Shown: piece by piece, positions 25,859 to 33,836 of the stretch
Layout of the letters: each line of letters opens with the position of its first letter
Position numbering within the stretch: the stretch's first letter is position 1
Assembly: GCF_013044135.1 (NCBI RefSeq)
Contig: NZ_JABEPP010000005.1
Location: 1-64,000, forward strand
From: Enterovirga aerilata
Lineage (GTDB): Bacteria > Pseudomonadota > Alphaproteobacteria > Rhizobiales > Beijerinckiaceae
DNA: 64,000 nt
Reading direction: 5' to 3'
Program-made: the position numbers and the translations under genes
The notes under the pieces: generated by a model
Told to the model about the DNA's origin: nothing
What the model saw: only the letters and a program-made list of their open reading frames with translations
The model's database searches: none

Positions 25859-26220
25859 TATGGGTCAGCTTCTTCGAAGCGCCCGCACGACGGAGGCGAT
25901 CCGTCGAGCGGTACAGCTACGTCAAGAGCGTAAGGGCGCTGGCGAAGCGCTACGACGTCAGCCCGACCACGATCCAGAAGTGGCGTAAGCGGTCCACGGC
26001 GACCGACGCCAGAATGGGGCAGAAGGGAGCCGCGGTCGACCCTCCTGGCCTCCGAGGAGGAGGCGGTGATCGTCGCCTTCCGCCGGCACACGCTTCTGCC
26101 GCTGGATGACTGCCTTACGGCCTCCGGCCCACCTTCCGCACCTGACCCGATCGTCGCTGCTACCGTTCGAGGCAGCGGTGGCAGCGCGCTTCCGATCCGG
26201 CGATGGCTCCCGTGAGCTGG
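25859..26220 (+). mobile_element. IS481-family transposase, frameshifted remnant
   Basis: From the ATG at 25859 the peptide MGQLLRSARTTEAIRRAVQ matches the start of IS481 transposases. The match then moves to another frame (VRALAKRYDVSPTTIQKWRKR, the helix-turn-helix) and again to a third (LASEEEAVIVAFRRHTLLPL, then DDCL near 26110). A further shifted stretch reads PHLTRSSLL. At least three frameshifts are needed, and the catalytic DDE core is missing. The sequence between 25811 and 25858 probably includes the element's left flank. Confidence 0.85.
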
Positions 26221-26365
26221 CCGAGTCCTGATAGACGGCAAGGGACGCCGGCGTTGACCGGCGCGCAACCGAACGCGCTGGCGACACCGTCGTCCCGAAG
26301 CTCCCAACGAAGAATTGCATGAAGCGCTCTCGCGGCACGAAGAATTGACACTGCCCAACGGCGTG

Positions 26366-26386
26366 CCGAATTCGAATAAAATTCGG
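26366..26386. repeat. Perfect inverted repeat CCGAATT-N7-AATTCGG
   Basis: Seven-base arms pair perfectly around a 7-base AT-rich loop, just upstream of the broken Bug gene and downstream of the IS481 remnant. An 11-bp direct repeat (ACGAAGAATTG at 26307 and 26337) lies next to it. It could be an old operator of the lost receptor gene or a mobile-element end. Confidence 0.4.
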
Positions 26387-26391
26387 AAGCT

Positions 26392-27174
26392 TTGGCTGCC
26401 CTCGGCCGACCCGGAGCCTGGGGAGGACGACCATCGTCGGCGCCAGGCAGTCGCGGCGGCTCCCAAGGGCGACCATACGCTGCCGATGACGACCACGACC
26501 CTGTGCACCAACCTCACCTTACAAGCGCCTCCCCTACAAGGCCGAGGATTTTTGCACCGGCCGGGATAGCCGTCCGGGCTCCCCTGGCGCTCGCCGTGCG
26601 CGCGTCCATGCTGGCTGCCGGCGTCTCCGAGTTCCGCCGCTTCGCGAGCGAAAAGAGGGGTAAACTGAAGTACGGATCGGCCAGCGCGGGCGCCAACTCG
26701 CCGCTCGTCGACGAGCTGATGAACGCCCGGCTCGAGACCCGATGACGCATGTTCCCTATCGGGCACCGCACCAGCCCTGAAGGATGTCGCCTCCGGTCAC
26801 GTCAACGCGCTCGTGAACGCCTTGCCCCTTCTCCGGTTGCACCAGTCGGGGCAGATCCGGATCCTCGCCACCTTCGAGGCAGGGCGGACGCCTGTCGCGC
26901 CCGAGATCCCGACCTTTGTCGAGGCAGGCTATCCCGACCTCGTCGCAACCACCTGATTTGCCGTAGTGGCGCCCGCCGGAACACTCCAGCCGGTCGTAGC
27001 TTGCCTGAACGCGACGCTGTCGAAGGCCGTCCAGACCGAGTCGTGCAGCGCCGTCTCGGCGAGCTCAGCTTCGTTGACCAGACATCGACGCCCGCCGAAC
27101 TCGCATCCTACGTCAGGTCCGAGAGCGAGCGCTGGGCACCGCTGATCCAGCACCTGGGGATCACGCTGGATTGA
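26392..27174 (+). pseudogene. Broken Bug-family substrate-binding protein gene
   Basis: Pieces of one Bug receptor can be read in order but in different frames: GRTTI-like loop remains, AVAAAPKGDHTL (about 26450), PYKAEDF, PLALAVRASM and KRGKLKYGSASAGANSPL (to 26745), MTHVPYRAPHQ, then GHVNALVNALPLLRLHQSGQIRILATFEAGRTPVAPEIPTF, an in-frame TGA at 26955, FAVVAPAGTLQPVV, and finally RLGELSFVDQTSTPAELASY to the stop at 27174. At least four frameshifts plus one stop rule out function. The signal peptide region is gone. It shows that a receptor once preceded the operon at 27382, as in the first thiolase operon. Confidence 0.88.
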
Positions 27175-27198
27175 GTGAGGTATGAGCAATCAATATCC

Positions 27199-27211
27199 CG
27201 AATATTATTCG
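27199..27211. promoter_or_regulatory. Inverted repeat CGAAT-N3-ATTCG upstream of the second thiolase operon
   Basis: CGAATATTATTCG lies 170 bp before the first gene of the operon starting at 27382, in the only AT-rich part of the 207-bp gap 27175-27381. It is a candidate operator or promoter part; no clear -35/-10 pair is seen. Confidence 0.3.
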
Positions 27212-27381
27212 ACTTTCGCTTGACGAACTGCGGGTGTTGCTCCAAGTTGGCTCGGCAAGGCGGCAGCAGAACCGGGACTTCGAACCCGAACGGCACCGCG
27301 ATCGGAGGACATGCCTGATGACGGTTCGACGGGTGTTCGCGTCTACTCGCCCGGTATCCCGGCCCGCCGGGAGCTTCTGAG

Positions 27382-28497
27382 GTGGGCGCCCCTCGAAGCG
27401 TCGCGGTGGTCGCCACCGCGCAGACCGAATTGCGGAGCGCGTGGTCCAACGCGCAGCATGTCGACCTGATTTCCTCCACGGTTATGCGGCTCCTCCGCAT
27501 CGCCGGAATCGGCCTGGCGGACGTCGACTTCGTGATCGATTCCGGCAGCGACGTGCTCGACGGCCGCTCGATCTCGAATTGCGGCTTCCTTGGGGCGATG
27601 GGCGCGCATCACAAGGAAGAATCCCGGGTCGAGGAGGACGGCCTCTGGGCGGCCACGTATGGAGCGACCAAGATCGCCGCGGGCGCGGCCGAGATCGGCC
27701 TCATCATCGCTTATTCGAAACCGTCCGAGTCGGACGTCTCGCTCTTCTACGCCTCGCAGGTCGAGCCGTTTTACCAGCGTCCCGTCGGGTTCGATCATCT
27801 GGCCGCTTCGGGCCTTCAGGCGCAGCAATACATCCGGATGGGCGGGAGCGAAGCAGATTTCGCGAAAGTCACGGCGCGGGCTTGGGAGCAGGCAGCGCAG
27901 AACCCCTTCGTGGATATCGAGGCCGCACCCTCCGAGCAGGAGATCGCCTCGGGCGAGATGGTTGCGGCGCCCCTTCGGCGCCACATGATGGCCCGCTCCG
28001 TGGACGGATGCGTCGCCGTTCTGCTGGCCGGAGCCGAAGTCGCGCGCGGTATGTCCTCCCAGCCTGTCTGGATCACCGGCATGGGCTCGGCCATGGACAA
28101 CCACGCGTTTCCGGTGAGGAAGCCTGGTCGCCTGGAGGCCTGCGAAGCAGCCGCGAGGGCGGCGTATAACCGCGCCGGCTTGGATCCGCGGTCCGCCTCG
28201 ATCGCCGAGGTGAGCGGGTCATCCGCGGCGGGCGAACTGATGGTGCTCGAAGCTCTCGGGCTGTCGAAACCCGGGCAGGGCTTCGACACCTATTCCGGCC
28301 CGACTGCCATTAACCTGTCCGGCGGTGCACTCCCGGCTGATCCAATCATGGCGACCGGGCTGCTGCGTTTGGCCGATGCGCATCGGCAACTCACCCAACC
28401 GAAGGTGTTCGGGCTCGCCTCGCCCGAAACCGCAATCGTCCACGCCGCTGGCGGGGTTGGCATGCAGACGCATTGCGTCGTTACGCTCGGGGTCTGA
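27382..28497 (+). CDS. Thiolase family protein (lipid-transfer type)
   Basis: Thiolase-fold protein of 371 residues. The GTG at 27382 follows GGGAG at a 9-base distance. It opens RSVAVVATAQTELRSAWS, has IDSGSDVLDGRSISNCGFLGAMGAH near residue 60, and closes with INLSGGALPADPIMATGLLRLADAHRQL and HAAGGVGMQTHCVVTL. The usual nucleophile Cys context is not evident, and the GHP motif is replaced by ADP. It is the first gene of the plus-strand operon and pairs with the thiolase at 28500 and the OB-fold protein at 29669. The role is inferred to be C-C bond chemistry on a CoA ester. Confidence 0.85.
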   Translation: MGAPRSVAVVATAQTELRSAWSNAQHVDLISSTVMRLLRIAGIGLADVDFVIDSGSDVLDGRSISNCGFLGAMGAHHKEESRVEEDGLWAATYGATKIAAGAAEIGLIIAYSKPSESDVSLFYASQVEPFYQRPVGFDHLAASGLQAQQYIRMGGSEADFAKVTARAWEQAAQNPFVDIEAAPSEQEIASGEMVAAPLRRHMMARSVDGCVAVLLAGAEVARGMSSQPVWITGMGSAMDNHAFPVRKPGRLEACEAAARAAYNRAGLDPRSASIAEVSGSSAAGELMVLEALGLSKPGQGFDTYSGPTAINLSGGALPADPIMATGLLRLADAHRQLTQPKVFGLASPETAIVHAAGGVGMQTHCVVTLGV

Positions 28498-28499
28498 CT

Positions 28500-29651
28500 A
28501 TGGCGCGTCACGTTGGCATCGTCGGCATCGGCCAGACCCACCATTCCCGCCGTCGCACGGATGTGAGCCAGGCGGGACTCGTCCGCGAGGCTGTTGATCG
28601 GGCGCTCGCGGACGCGAAGCTCACGATTGAAGAGATCGACTCGGTCGTGGTCGCGACCGGCCCTGTTCTGTTCGGCGCCGTCAACATGCCCGAGAAGTGG
28701 GTCGTCGACGCGATAGGTGCTCGGCTGAAGCCGGTTGTCCGTATCACGAGCGGCGGCGGCACGGGGCTCGCCGGCGCACTTGCTGGTTACTACCAGATCG
28801 CCGGTGGGCAGCACGAGCGCGTTCTCGTCGTTGCTTACGACAAGCTCTCCGAAGGCGCGCTGCAATATTCCATCTCAACCCTCTACGACCCGTTCTGGGG
28901 CCGGGAGTTCGCGGTCGGCATCATGGGGTTCTCCGCAGCTTATTGGCGTGCCCGCATGGACGTTCTCGGCCACACCGAGGAAGCCGCCGCGATGGTCTCG
29001 GTGAAGAATCACAAGAACGCGCTGAAGAACCCTTACGCTCACGTGAAGAAAGAGGTCACGGTCGAGGACGTGATGAAGTCGCGCCCGCTGGCTTGGCCGA
29101 TCAAGCTGCTGGACGTGCCGCCCATCTCCGACGGGGCAGCGGCGATCGTGCTATCGTCGGAGAAGCTGGCCGCCCATTCGACGGACAGGCCGGCCTGGAT
29201 CCGCGGCATGGGCTATTTCTGCGAGGCGGACAACGCGGCCGCGCGTTCCATGCTTGTCTCGGAGCCGCTGGCGCTTGCCGCGCGCCGCGTCTACCGATCG
29301 GCCGGAATCACCAACCCGCGGCGACAATTCGACGTGGTCGAGGTGCAGGAGCCCTACACCTGCTTCGAGCTTTCCTATTATGAGAGCCTCGGTTTATGCG
29401 CTCCGGGAGAGGCCGCCGAGCTGATCGCGTCGGGAGCCACCGAGATCGACGGCGACATCCCGGTGAACCCATCGGGCGGCTGCATGGGAGCCAACCCGAT
29501 CGGGGCAGCCGCGCTGGTCCGCCTCATCGAGGCCGCGGCCCAGGTCATGGGCAAGGCCGGCGACCATCAAGTTCCGAACGCGAAGCTGGCGTTGGCACAG
29601 GCGGGCGGCGGCTGGGCGAATCTGCGCGGCGTCGCGGTCGTCAGCGCCTAA
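28500..29651 (+). CDS. Thiolase family protein (lipid-transfer type)
   Basis: Thiolase-fold protein of 383 residues, opening MARHVGIVGIGQTHHSRRR. RITSGGGTGLAGALAGYYQIAGGQ occupies the place of the nucleophile loop and has no Cys. PWLI-type core strands, EVQEPYTCFELSYYESLGLC and the C-terminal NPSGGCMGANPIGAAALVRLIEAAAQVMGKAG identify the subgroup of acetyl-CoA acetyltransferase-like proteins that work with OB-fold partners. The start lies 2 bp after the stop of the first thiolase, so the two are probably made together. Confidence 0.87.
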   Translation: MARHVGIVGIGQTHHSRRRTDVSQAGLVREAVDRALADAKLTIEEIDSVVVATGPVLFGAVNMPEKWVVDAIGARLKPVVRITSGGGTGLAGALAGYYQIAGGQHERVLVVAYDKLSEGALQYSISTLYDPFWGREFAVGIMGFSAAYWRARMDVLGHTEEAAAMVSVKNHKNALKNPYAHVKKEVTVEDVMKSRPLAWPIKLLDVPPISDGAAAIVLSSEKLAAHSTDRPAWIRGMGYFCEADNAAARSMLVSEPLALAARRVYRSAGITNPRRQFDVVEVQEPYTCFELSYYESLGLCAPGEAAELIASGATEIDGDIPVNPSGGCMGANPIGAAALVRLIEAAAQVMGKAGDHQVPNAKLALAQAGGGWANLRGVAVVSA

Positions 29652-29668
29652 GGCCAGGAGGAAACCCG

Positions 29669-30619
29669 ATGCTCCTTGCTCCCGACACTCACCCGATCGA
29701 CCGCCCGCCGCTGAAGTCGACCTTGTCTATGCCGTACACGTTGACGCCCGGGCGGGCGGCCGGCGTGTTTCTGGCCGAGGCGAAGAATCGCCGATTGGTC
29801 GGAGCGCGATGCGTCTCGTCCGGACTGGTATCCGTGCCGGCCCAGGACTTCTGCCCGGCAACGGGCGGCTCCGAGATGGAACTGGTCGAAGCGCCAGAGA
29901 CCGGAACGATCACGGGCTTCACGCAGACGGCGGCCGGCATCATCGCCACCCTCCGGATCGACGGAGCCGATTTCGACTGTGTTCACCGTATTCTAGAGGC
30001 ATCGTTCGACGAGCTTGAGATCGGCGCCCGAGTTGAAGCCGTTTGGGCCGAGGAAACGACACAATCCATCCTGGCGGTCGTGGGATTCCGACTCGCACCT
30101 GGCGCCCCTGTCGGCGAGGTCCGGCCTCTCCAGCATGCGGCCGAACCGCTGCCGATGGTGCCCTACCATCTCGACTTGCACTACGAGCACGCCTTCGGAC
30201 CGTTTTACGGCCGCATGTTCGATGAGATTGGCACGAACCGGCGCCTCATCGGCGTGCGTTCGACGGCAATCGACGGAGCCTTGCTGCCGCCACGGGAAGT
30301 CGACGACATCTCCTACACTAAGACTGGGACCTGGATGACCGTTCCAGATACCGGAACGGTGCGGGCCATGTCCGTCATTCACCTCGAGTTTAAGGGGCAA
30401 AAGGAGAAGCCGCCCTACATCTACGCGGAGATCCAACTCGACGGAGCGGTGACGCGGCTCATCCACTCGGTGAAAGGCATCGACATGAGCCGCGCCTCCG
30501 AGCTCGTGAAACCCGGCACGCGAGTGCGGGCCGTCTGGTCCGATGCACGAACGGGCGCACTCTCCGACATCTCACATTTCGAGCCGGTCCCCGACGGGGA
30601 CGAGGCGGCTTCCCTCTGA
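29669..30619 (+). CDS. Double OB-fold (tandem DUF35) thiolase partner
   Basis: Protein of 316 residues, more than twice the usual DUF35 length, with a strong AGGAGGAA ribosome site. Domain 1 (about 20-145) has an N-terminal ribbon with GARCVSSG and DFCPATG, of which only single cysteines remain from the zinc pairs, then TGTITGFTQTAAG and the OB barrel. Domain 2 (about 165-310) repeats the plan: HYEHAFGPFYGRMFDEIGTNRRLIGVRST, then GTVRAMSVIHLEFKG and ELVKPGTRVRAVWSD. It follows two thiolase genes, so one fused chain may serve both thiolase subunits. No frameshift is involved. Confidence 0.85.
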   Translation: MLLAPDTHPIDRPPLKSTLSMPYTLTPGRAAGVFLAEAKNRRLVGARCVSSGLVSVPAQDFCPATGGSEMELVEAPETGTITGFTQTAAGIIATLRIDGADFDCVHRILEASFDELEIGARVEAVWAEETTQSILAVVGFRLAPGAPVGEVRPLQHAAEPLPMVPYHLDLHYEHAFGPFYGRMFDEIGTNRRLIGVRSTAIDGALLPPREVDDISYTKTGTWMTVPDTGTVRAMSVIHLEFKGQKEKPPYIYAEIQLDGAVTRLIHSVKGIDMSRASELVKPGTRVRAVWSDARTGALSDISHFEPVPDGDEAASL

Positions 30620-30643
30620 GCCCTGTCTCGCGAGAGGACGCCC

Positions 30644-31438
30644 GTGCCGTTCCGCATCCACACGCTGCACCTCGCCGACCTGATGGTTCCTTGGGCGCAT
30701 GCCGTGATCAAGGAGCCGGTCCATGCCTGGCTCGTGACAGATGGCGCGACGAAGATCCTCGTCGATTCCGGCGGACCCGGGCCGGCCGAGATGAAGCGGC
30801 GGCTGAGCGTCGACGCGGTCGGCGGCGGGACAGAGACGCTCGTCGAGAGGCTCGCGGCCGTCGGGACGCGCCCGGACGAGATCGGGACGGTAATCCTTAC
30901 CCACCTTCATTTCGACCATGCCTGGAACCTCGAGCTGTTTCCGGGCGCGCAGCTCGTCGTGCAGCGAGACGAGGTCTTTCATGCGGTCGACCCCACCCCG
31001 ACCCAGCGCATCTACTACCTGCGCGAGACGCTCTCCGCCGTGCTCGGCCGCAAACGTCCGTCGGGGCTACGCCTGGTGGACGGAGATGTGGAGCTGATGC
31101 CCGGGATCGAGCTCGTGAAGGCTCCCGGACATACGCCCGGCATGCAGGCGGTCGTGGTCACGACCGAGCGCGGCCGGGTGGCCCTGGTCTCCGATTGCGG
31201 GGACAGCTACGCGAACTGGTATCCGGCGAACCCGAACGCGGCCGCTCGTCCCATGCGCTACATGGGGGAGGATTTCCTGCCCGGAACGATCCGCAGCGAG
31301 AGCGAGCGCGTCTATGCCGACAGCATGCGGCGCATCCTGCAGCGTGCCGACATCGTCGTCCCGGCGCATGACGAGCGGATCCCGAAGAGCATTCCCGAAG
31401 AATGGTTCGCGGTGCCCGCCGCGCCGCCACCCGGTTGA
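30644..31438 (+). CDS. MBL-fold metallohydrolase (N-acyl homoserine lactonase-like)
   Basis: Protein of 264 residues from the GTG at 30644 (AGAGGA upstream). The metal motif HLHFDHAWN (HxHxDH) is at about residues 87-95, with further ligands in APGHTPGMQ, LVSDCGDSY and VPAHDERIP. The layout matches the lactonase/glyoxalase II branch that hydrolyses lactones or thioesters. Within a CoA-ester operon it may hydrolyse a lactone or an acyl-CoA intermediate; quorum quenching is possible but not supported by the context. Confidence 0.88.
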   Translation: MPFRIHTLHLADLMVPWAHAVIKEPVHAWLVTDGATKILVDSGGPGPAEMKRRLSVDAVGGGTETLVERLAAVGTRPDEIGTVILTHLHFDHAWNLELFPGAQLVVQRDEVFHAVDPTPTQRIYYLRETLSAVLGRKRPSGLRLVDGDVELMPGIELVKAPGHTPGMQAVVVTTERGRVALVSDCGDSYANWYPANPNAAARPMRYMGEDFLPGTIRSESERVYADSMRRILQRADIVVPAHDERIPKSIPEEWFAVPAAPPPG

Positions 31439-31444
31439 GGCGAC

Positions 31445-31825
31445 GTGCCCAACCTCGCGGGCCATCTCTCGAGCGCCACGATCGGCAAGGCGAAGGGCGT
31501 GATGCTGTCCGTCGCCAACCTGCAGGTGAACTACGACGCGACGCCGGCTTCGCTCGGGTTGACGGACTACTACAAGGAACCGGAGCAGACCCGGCAGGTG
31601 CTCGTCGAGGGCTGGCTGCGGACGGGCGATCTCGGCACGATGGACGCGGAAGGCCACTTCTACGTCGTCGACCGGAAAAAGGATGTGATCACCCGGGGCG
31701 GCCAGAACGTCTACCCGGCTTACATCGAGGAGGTCCTGTACTCCGACCCGGCCGGCGCCGAGGCGGCGGCTATCGCCGAGCCGGAGGTCGAACTCGGCGA
31801 CCCGCAGCGGCAGACGGCCGCCTGA
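31445..31825 (+). pseudogene. Acyl-CoA synthetase gene with large internal deletion
   Basis: An open frame of 126 codons joins two distant parts of an AMP-forming ligase. The first part, SSATIGKAKGVMLSVANLQVNY, is the P-loop region with its TSGTTG degraded. The second, YYKEPEQTRQVLVEGWLRTGDLGTMDAEGHFYVVDRKKDVITRGGQNVYPAYIEEVLY, is the C-terminal hinge region. Roughly 200 intervening residues, the N-terminal half and the catalytic-lysine tail are missing. It cannot be an active ligase. It shows that this operon once had its own activating enzyme, now presumably supplied elsewhere. Confidence 0.85.
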
Positions 31826-31831
31826 ACGAGC

Positions 31832-32629
31832 ATGCTCATGAACCTCAGCACCCTCCTTTACGAGCTTACGGACGGCGTCGCGACCGTGACGTTCAATCGC
31901 CCGGATGTCCTCAACGCCACCAATGACGAGTTCTACCGGGAATTGTCGGGCCTGATCGGCACCATGGCCGACGATCCGGAAGTCCGCTGCGTGATCCTTA
32001 CCGGCGCCGGGCGTGGCTTCTGCGCCGGCGCCGACGTACGCGGCATGGACCCGAACCGTCCCCCTCTCTCCAAGCGCAAGCGCCACCGCTGGATTCTGTC
32101 GACCGTGCTCCGCCCGCTGGTCCGCCTGGAAAAGCCGGTCATCGCGGCGGTCAACGGAGTTGCAGTCGGCGCCGGCATGAACATCGCGCTCGCCTGCGAC
32201 ATCCTCCTCGCCTCGGAGGTGGCGGTGTTCAGCCAGATCTTCGCCCGGATGGGCCTCGTGCCGGACCTCGGCGGGCTGCACCTCCTCACCCGTCTGGTCG
32301 GGCTGAACAAGGCAAAAGAGCTCTGCTTCACGGCGCGCAAGATCACGGCCGCGGAGGCGCTTCACCTCGGGATCGCAAACGAGGTCGTGCCGCCCGACCA
32401 GCTGATGACCCGCGCCCGCGCGCTCGCGACGGAAATCGCCGCCGGACCGCCCTTCGCGCTCTCCATGATGAAGACCCTCCTCAACATGTCCTCGACCTCG
32501 ACCCTTGAGGAGATGCTGGAATTCGAGGGCTACGCGCAGAGCCTCGCCTATATCTCCGGGGAGAACGCCGAAGGCGCGCTCGCCTTCAAAGAGAAGCGGC
32601 CGCCGCGTTTCGCTGCCCCGCCATCCTAG
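31832..32629 (+). CDS. Enoyl-CoA hydratase/isomerase family protein
   Basis: Crotonase-fold enzyme of 265 residues. GAGRGFCAGADVRGMD forms the oxyanion-hole region and VAVGAGMNIALACDILLAS the second half. Where classical hydratases have Glu in GGGxELA, this one has GMNIAL, and the second site reads FARMGLVPDLGGLHLL, with Asp instead of Gly after PD and no PEI. It therefore resembles isomerase or ring-type crotonases (PaaG-like) more than a plain hydratase. An alternative ATG lies 6 bp downstream (31838). It sits 6 bp after the ligase pseudogene and 9 bp before the dehydrogenase pair. Confidence 0.88.
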   Translation: MLMNLSTLLYELTDGVATVTFNRPDVLNATNDEFYRELSGLIGTMADDPEVRCVILTGAGRGFCAGADVRGMDPNRPPLSKRKRHRWILSTVLRPLVRLEKPVIAAVNGVAVGAGMNIALACDILLASEVAVFSQIFARMGLVPDLGGLHLLTRLVGLNKAKELCFTARKITAAEALHLGIANEVVPPDQLMTRARALATEIAAGPPFALSMMKTLLNMSSTSTLEEMLEFEGYAQSLAYISGENAEGALAFKEKRPPRFAAPPS

Positions 32630-32638
32630 GACGCGACC

Positions 32639-33832
32639 ATGGATTTCAGCTACTCACCCGCGGAGGAAGCGTTTCGGGCGCAGGTGCGCTCCTGGATCAA
32701 GGCGAACCTGCCCGAGGGGTGGGGCAGCACCGTCCACGAGCCCGAGGACGAGCATGCCCGCTACATGTTCCGCCTCGACTGGGAGAAGAAGCTTTTCCAG
32801 GGCGGCTGGGCCGGCCTCGCCTGGCCGAAGAAATATGGCGGGCGCGGCGCGACGCTGGTCGAGCAGGCGATCCTCGCGGAGGAGCTGGCACGTGCCGAAG
32901 CTCCGGAGGGCCTCAACATCATCGGCAGGAACCTCACCGCGCCGACCCTCATCCACCACGGAACCGAGGAGCAGCGCCGGCGCTACCTTCCGAAGATCCT
33001 CTCGGGCGAGGAGGTCTGGTGCCAGGGCTTCTCGGAGCCGAATGCCGGCTCCGATCTCGCGTCCATCCGGACGAGCGCCGTCCGGGACGGAGACCACTTC
33101 GTCGTCAACGGCCAGAAGACCTGGACGAGCTTCGCGCAATATTCGCACTGGTGCTTCATGCTGGTGCGCACCGATCCCGAGGCGCCGAAGCACAAGGGCA
33201 TCTCCTTCCTGCTGGTCGACATGTCGACGCCGGGCATCACTGTCCGGCCGTTGCGCCAGATCTCCGGTGAAAGCGAGTTCAACGAGACGTTCTTCGACGA
33301 TGCCAGGGTACCGGTCGAGAACCTCGTCGGCGGCCTCAACGAGGGCTGGAAGATCGCCATGACGACGCTCACGTATGAGCGGGGGCCGGAGGACGCCCTT
33401 GCACGCCAGATCCGCTTCAAGCGCGATCTGATGCGCCTGATCGTGGCAGCGAAGACGATCCCGCGCGGGCCCAAGGCGACCGCCATCGACGACCCAGTCT
33501 TGCGACAGAAGCTCGCGAGGTCCGTCATCGAGGTTGAGCTGATGCGACTGAATTGCCTGCGCAGCTTCTCGAAGCAGCTTCAGGGAAAGCCGCTTGGACC
33601 GGAATCGTCGTTCCAGAAGCTCTACTGGAGCCACATGGCGCAAGGCATATACGAGACCGCCATGGAGACGCTCGGGCCGACGGCGCCCCTAGCCGCCGGA
33701 GATCCGCTCGCGCCCGGAGACGGCCTGTTTCAAACGGGCTTTCTCCAGTCCCGCGCCTTCACGATCTATTCGGGTACGTCCGAGATCCAGCGTAACATTA
33801 TCTCCGAGCGGGTCCTCGGCATGCCGAGATAG
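32639..33832 (+). CDS. Acyl-CoA dehydrogenase, large subunit of a probable heteromeric pair
   Basis: Dehydrogenase of 397 residues. Motifs: GLAWPKKYGGRGATLVEQAI, CQGFSEPNAGSDLASIRTSA, VVNGQKTWTSFAQYSHWC, and the C-terminal FTIYSGTSEIQRNIISERVLGMPR. It is followed after 4 bp by a second, shorter dehydrogenase gene. Such adjacent long/short pairs (PimC/PimD, FadE26/FadE27 types) form mixed tetramers. With BadI making pimeloyl-CoA elsewhere in the window, a pimeloyl-CoA or related dicarboxylyl-CoA substrate is an attractive but unproven idea. Confidence 0.9.
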   Translation: MDFSYSPAEEAFRAQVRSWIKANLPEGWGSTVHEPEDEHARYMFRLDWEKKLFQGGWAGLAWPKKYGGRGATLVEQAILAEELARAEAPEGLNIIGRNLTAPTLIHHGTEEQRRRYLPKILSGEEVWCQGFSEPNAGSDLASIRTSAVRDGDHFVVNGQKTWTSFAQYSHWCFMLVRTDPEAPKHKGISFLLVDMSTPGITVRPLRQISGESEFNETFFDDARVPVENLVGGLNEGWKIAMTTLTYERGPEDALARQIRFKRDLMRLIVAAKTIPRGPKATAIDDPVLRQKLARSVIEVELMRLNCLRSFSKQLQGKPLGPESSFQKLYWSHMAQGIYETAMETLGPTAPLAAGDPLAPGDGLFQTGFLQSRAFTIYSGTSEIQRNIISERVLGMPR

Positions 33833-33836
33833 GGCA

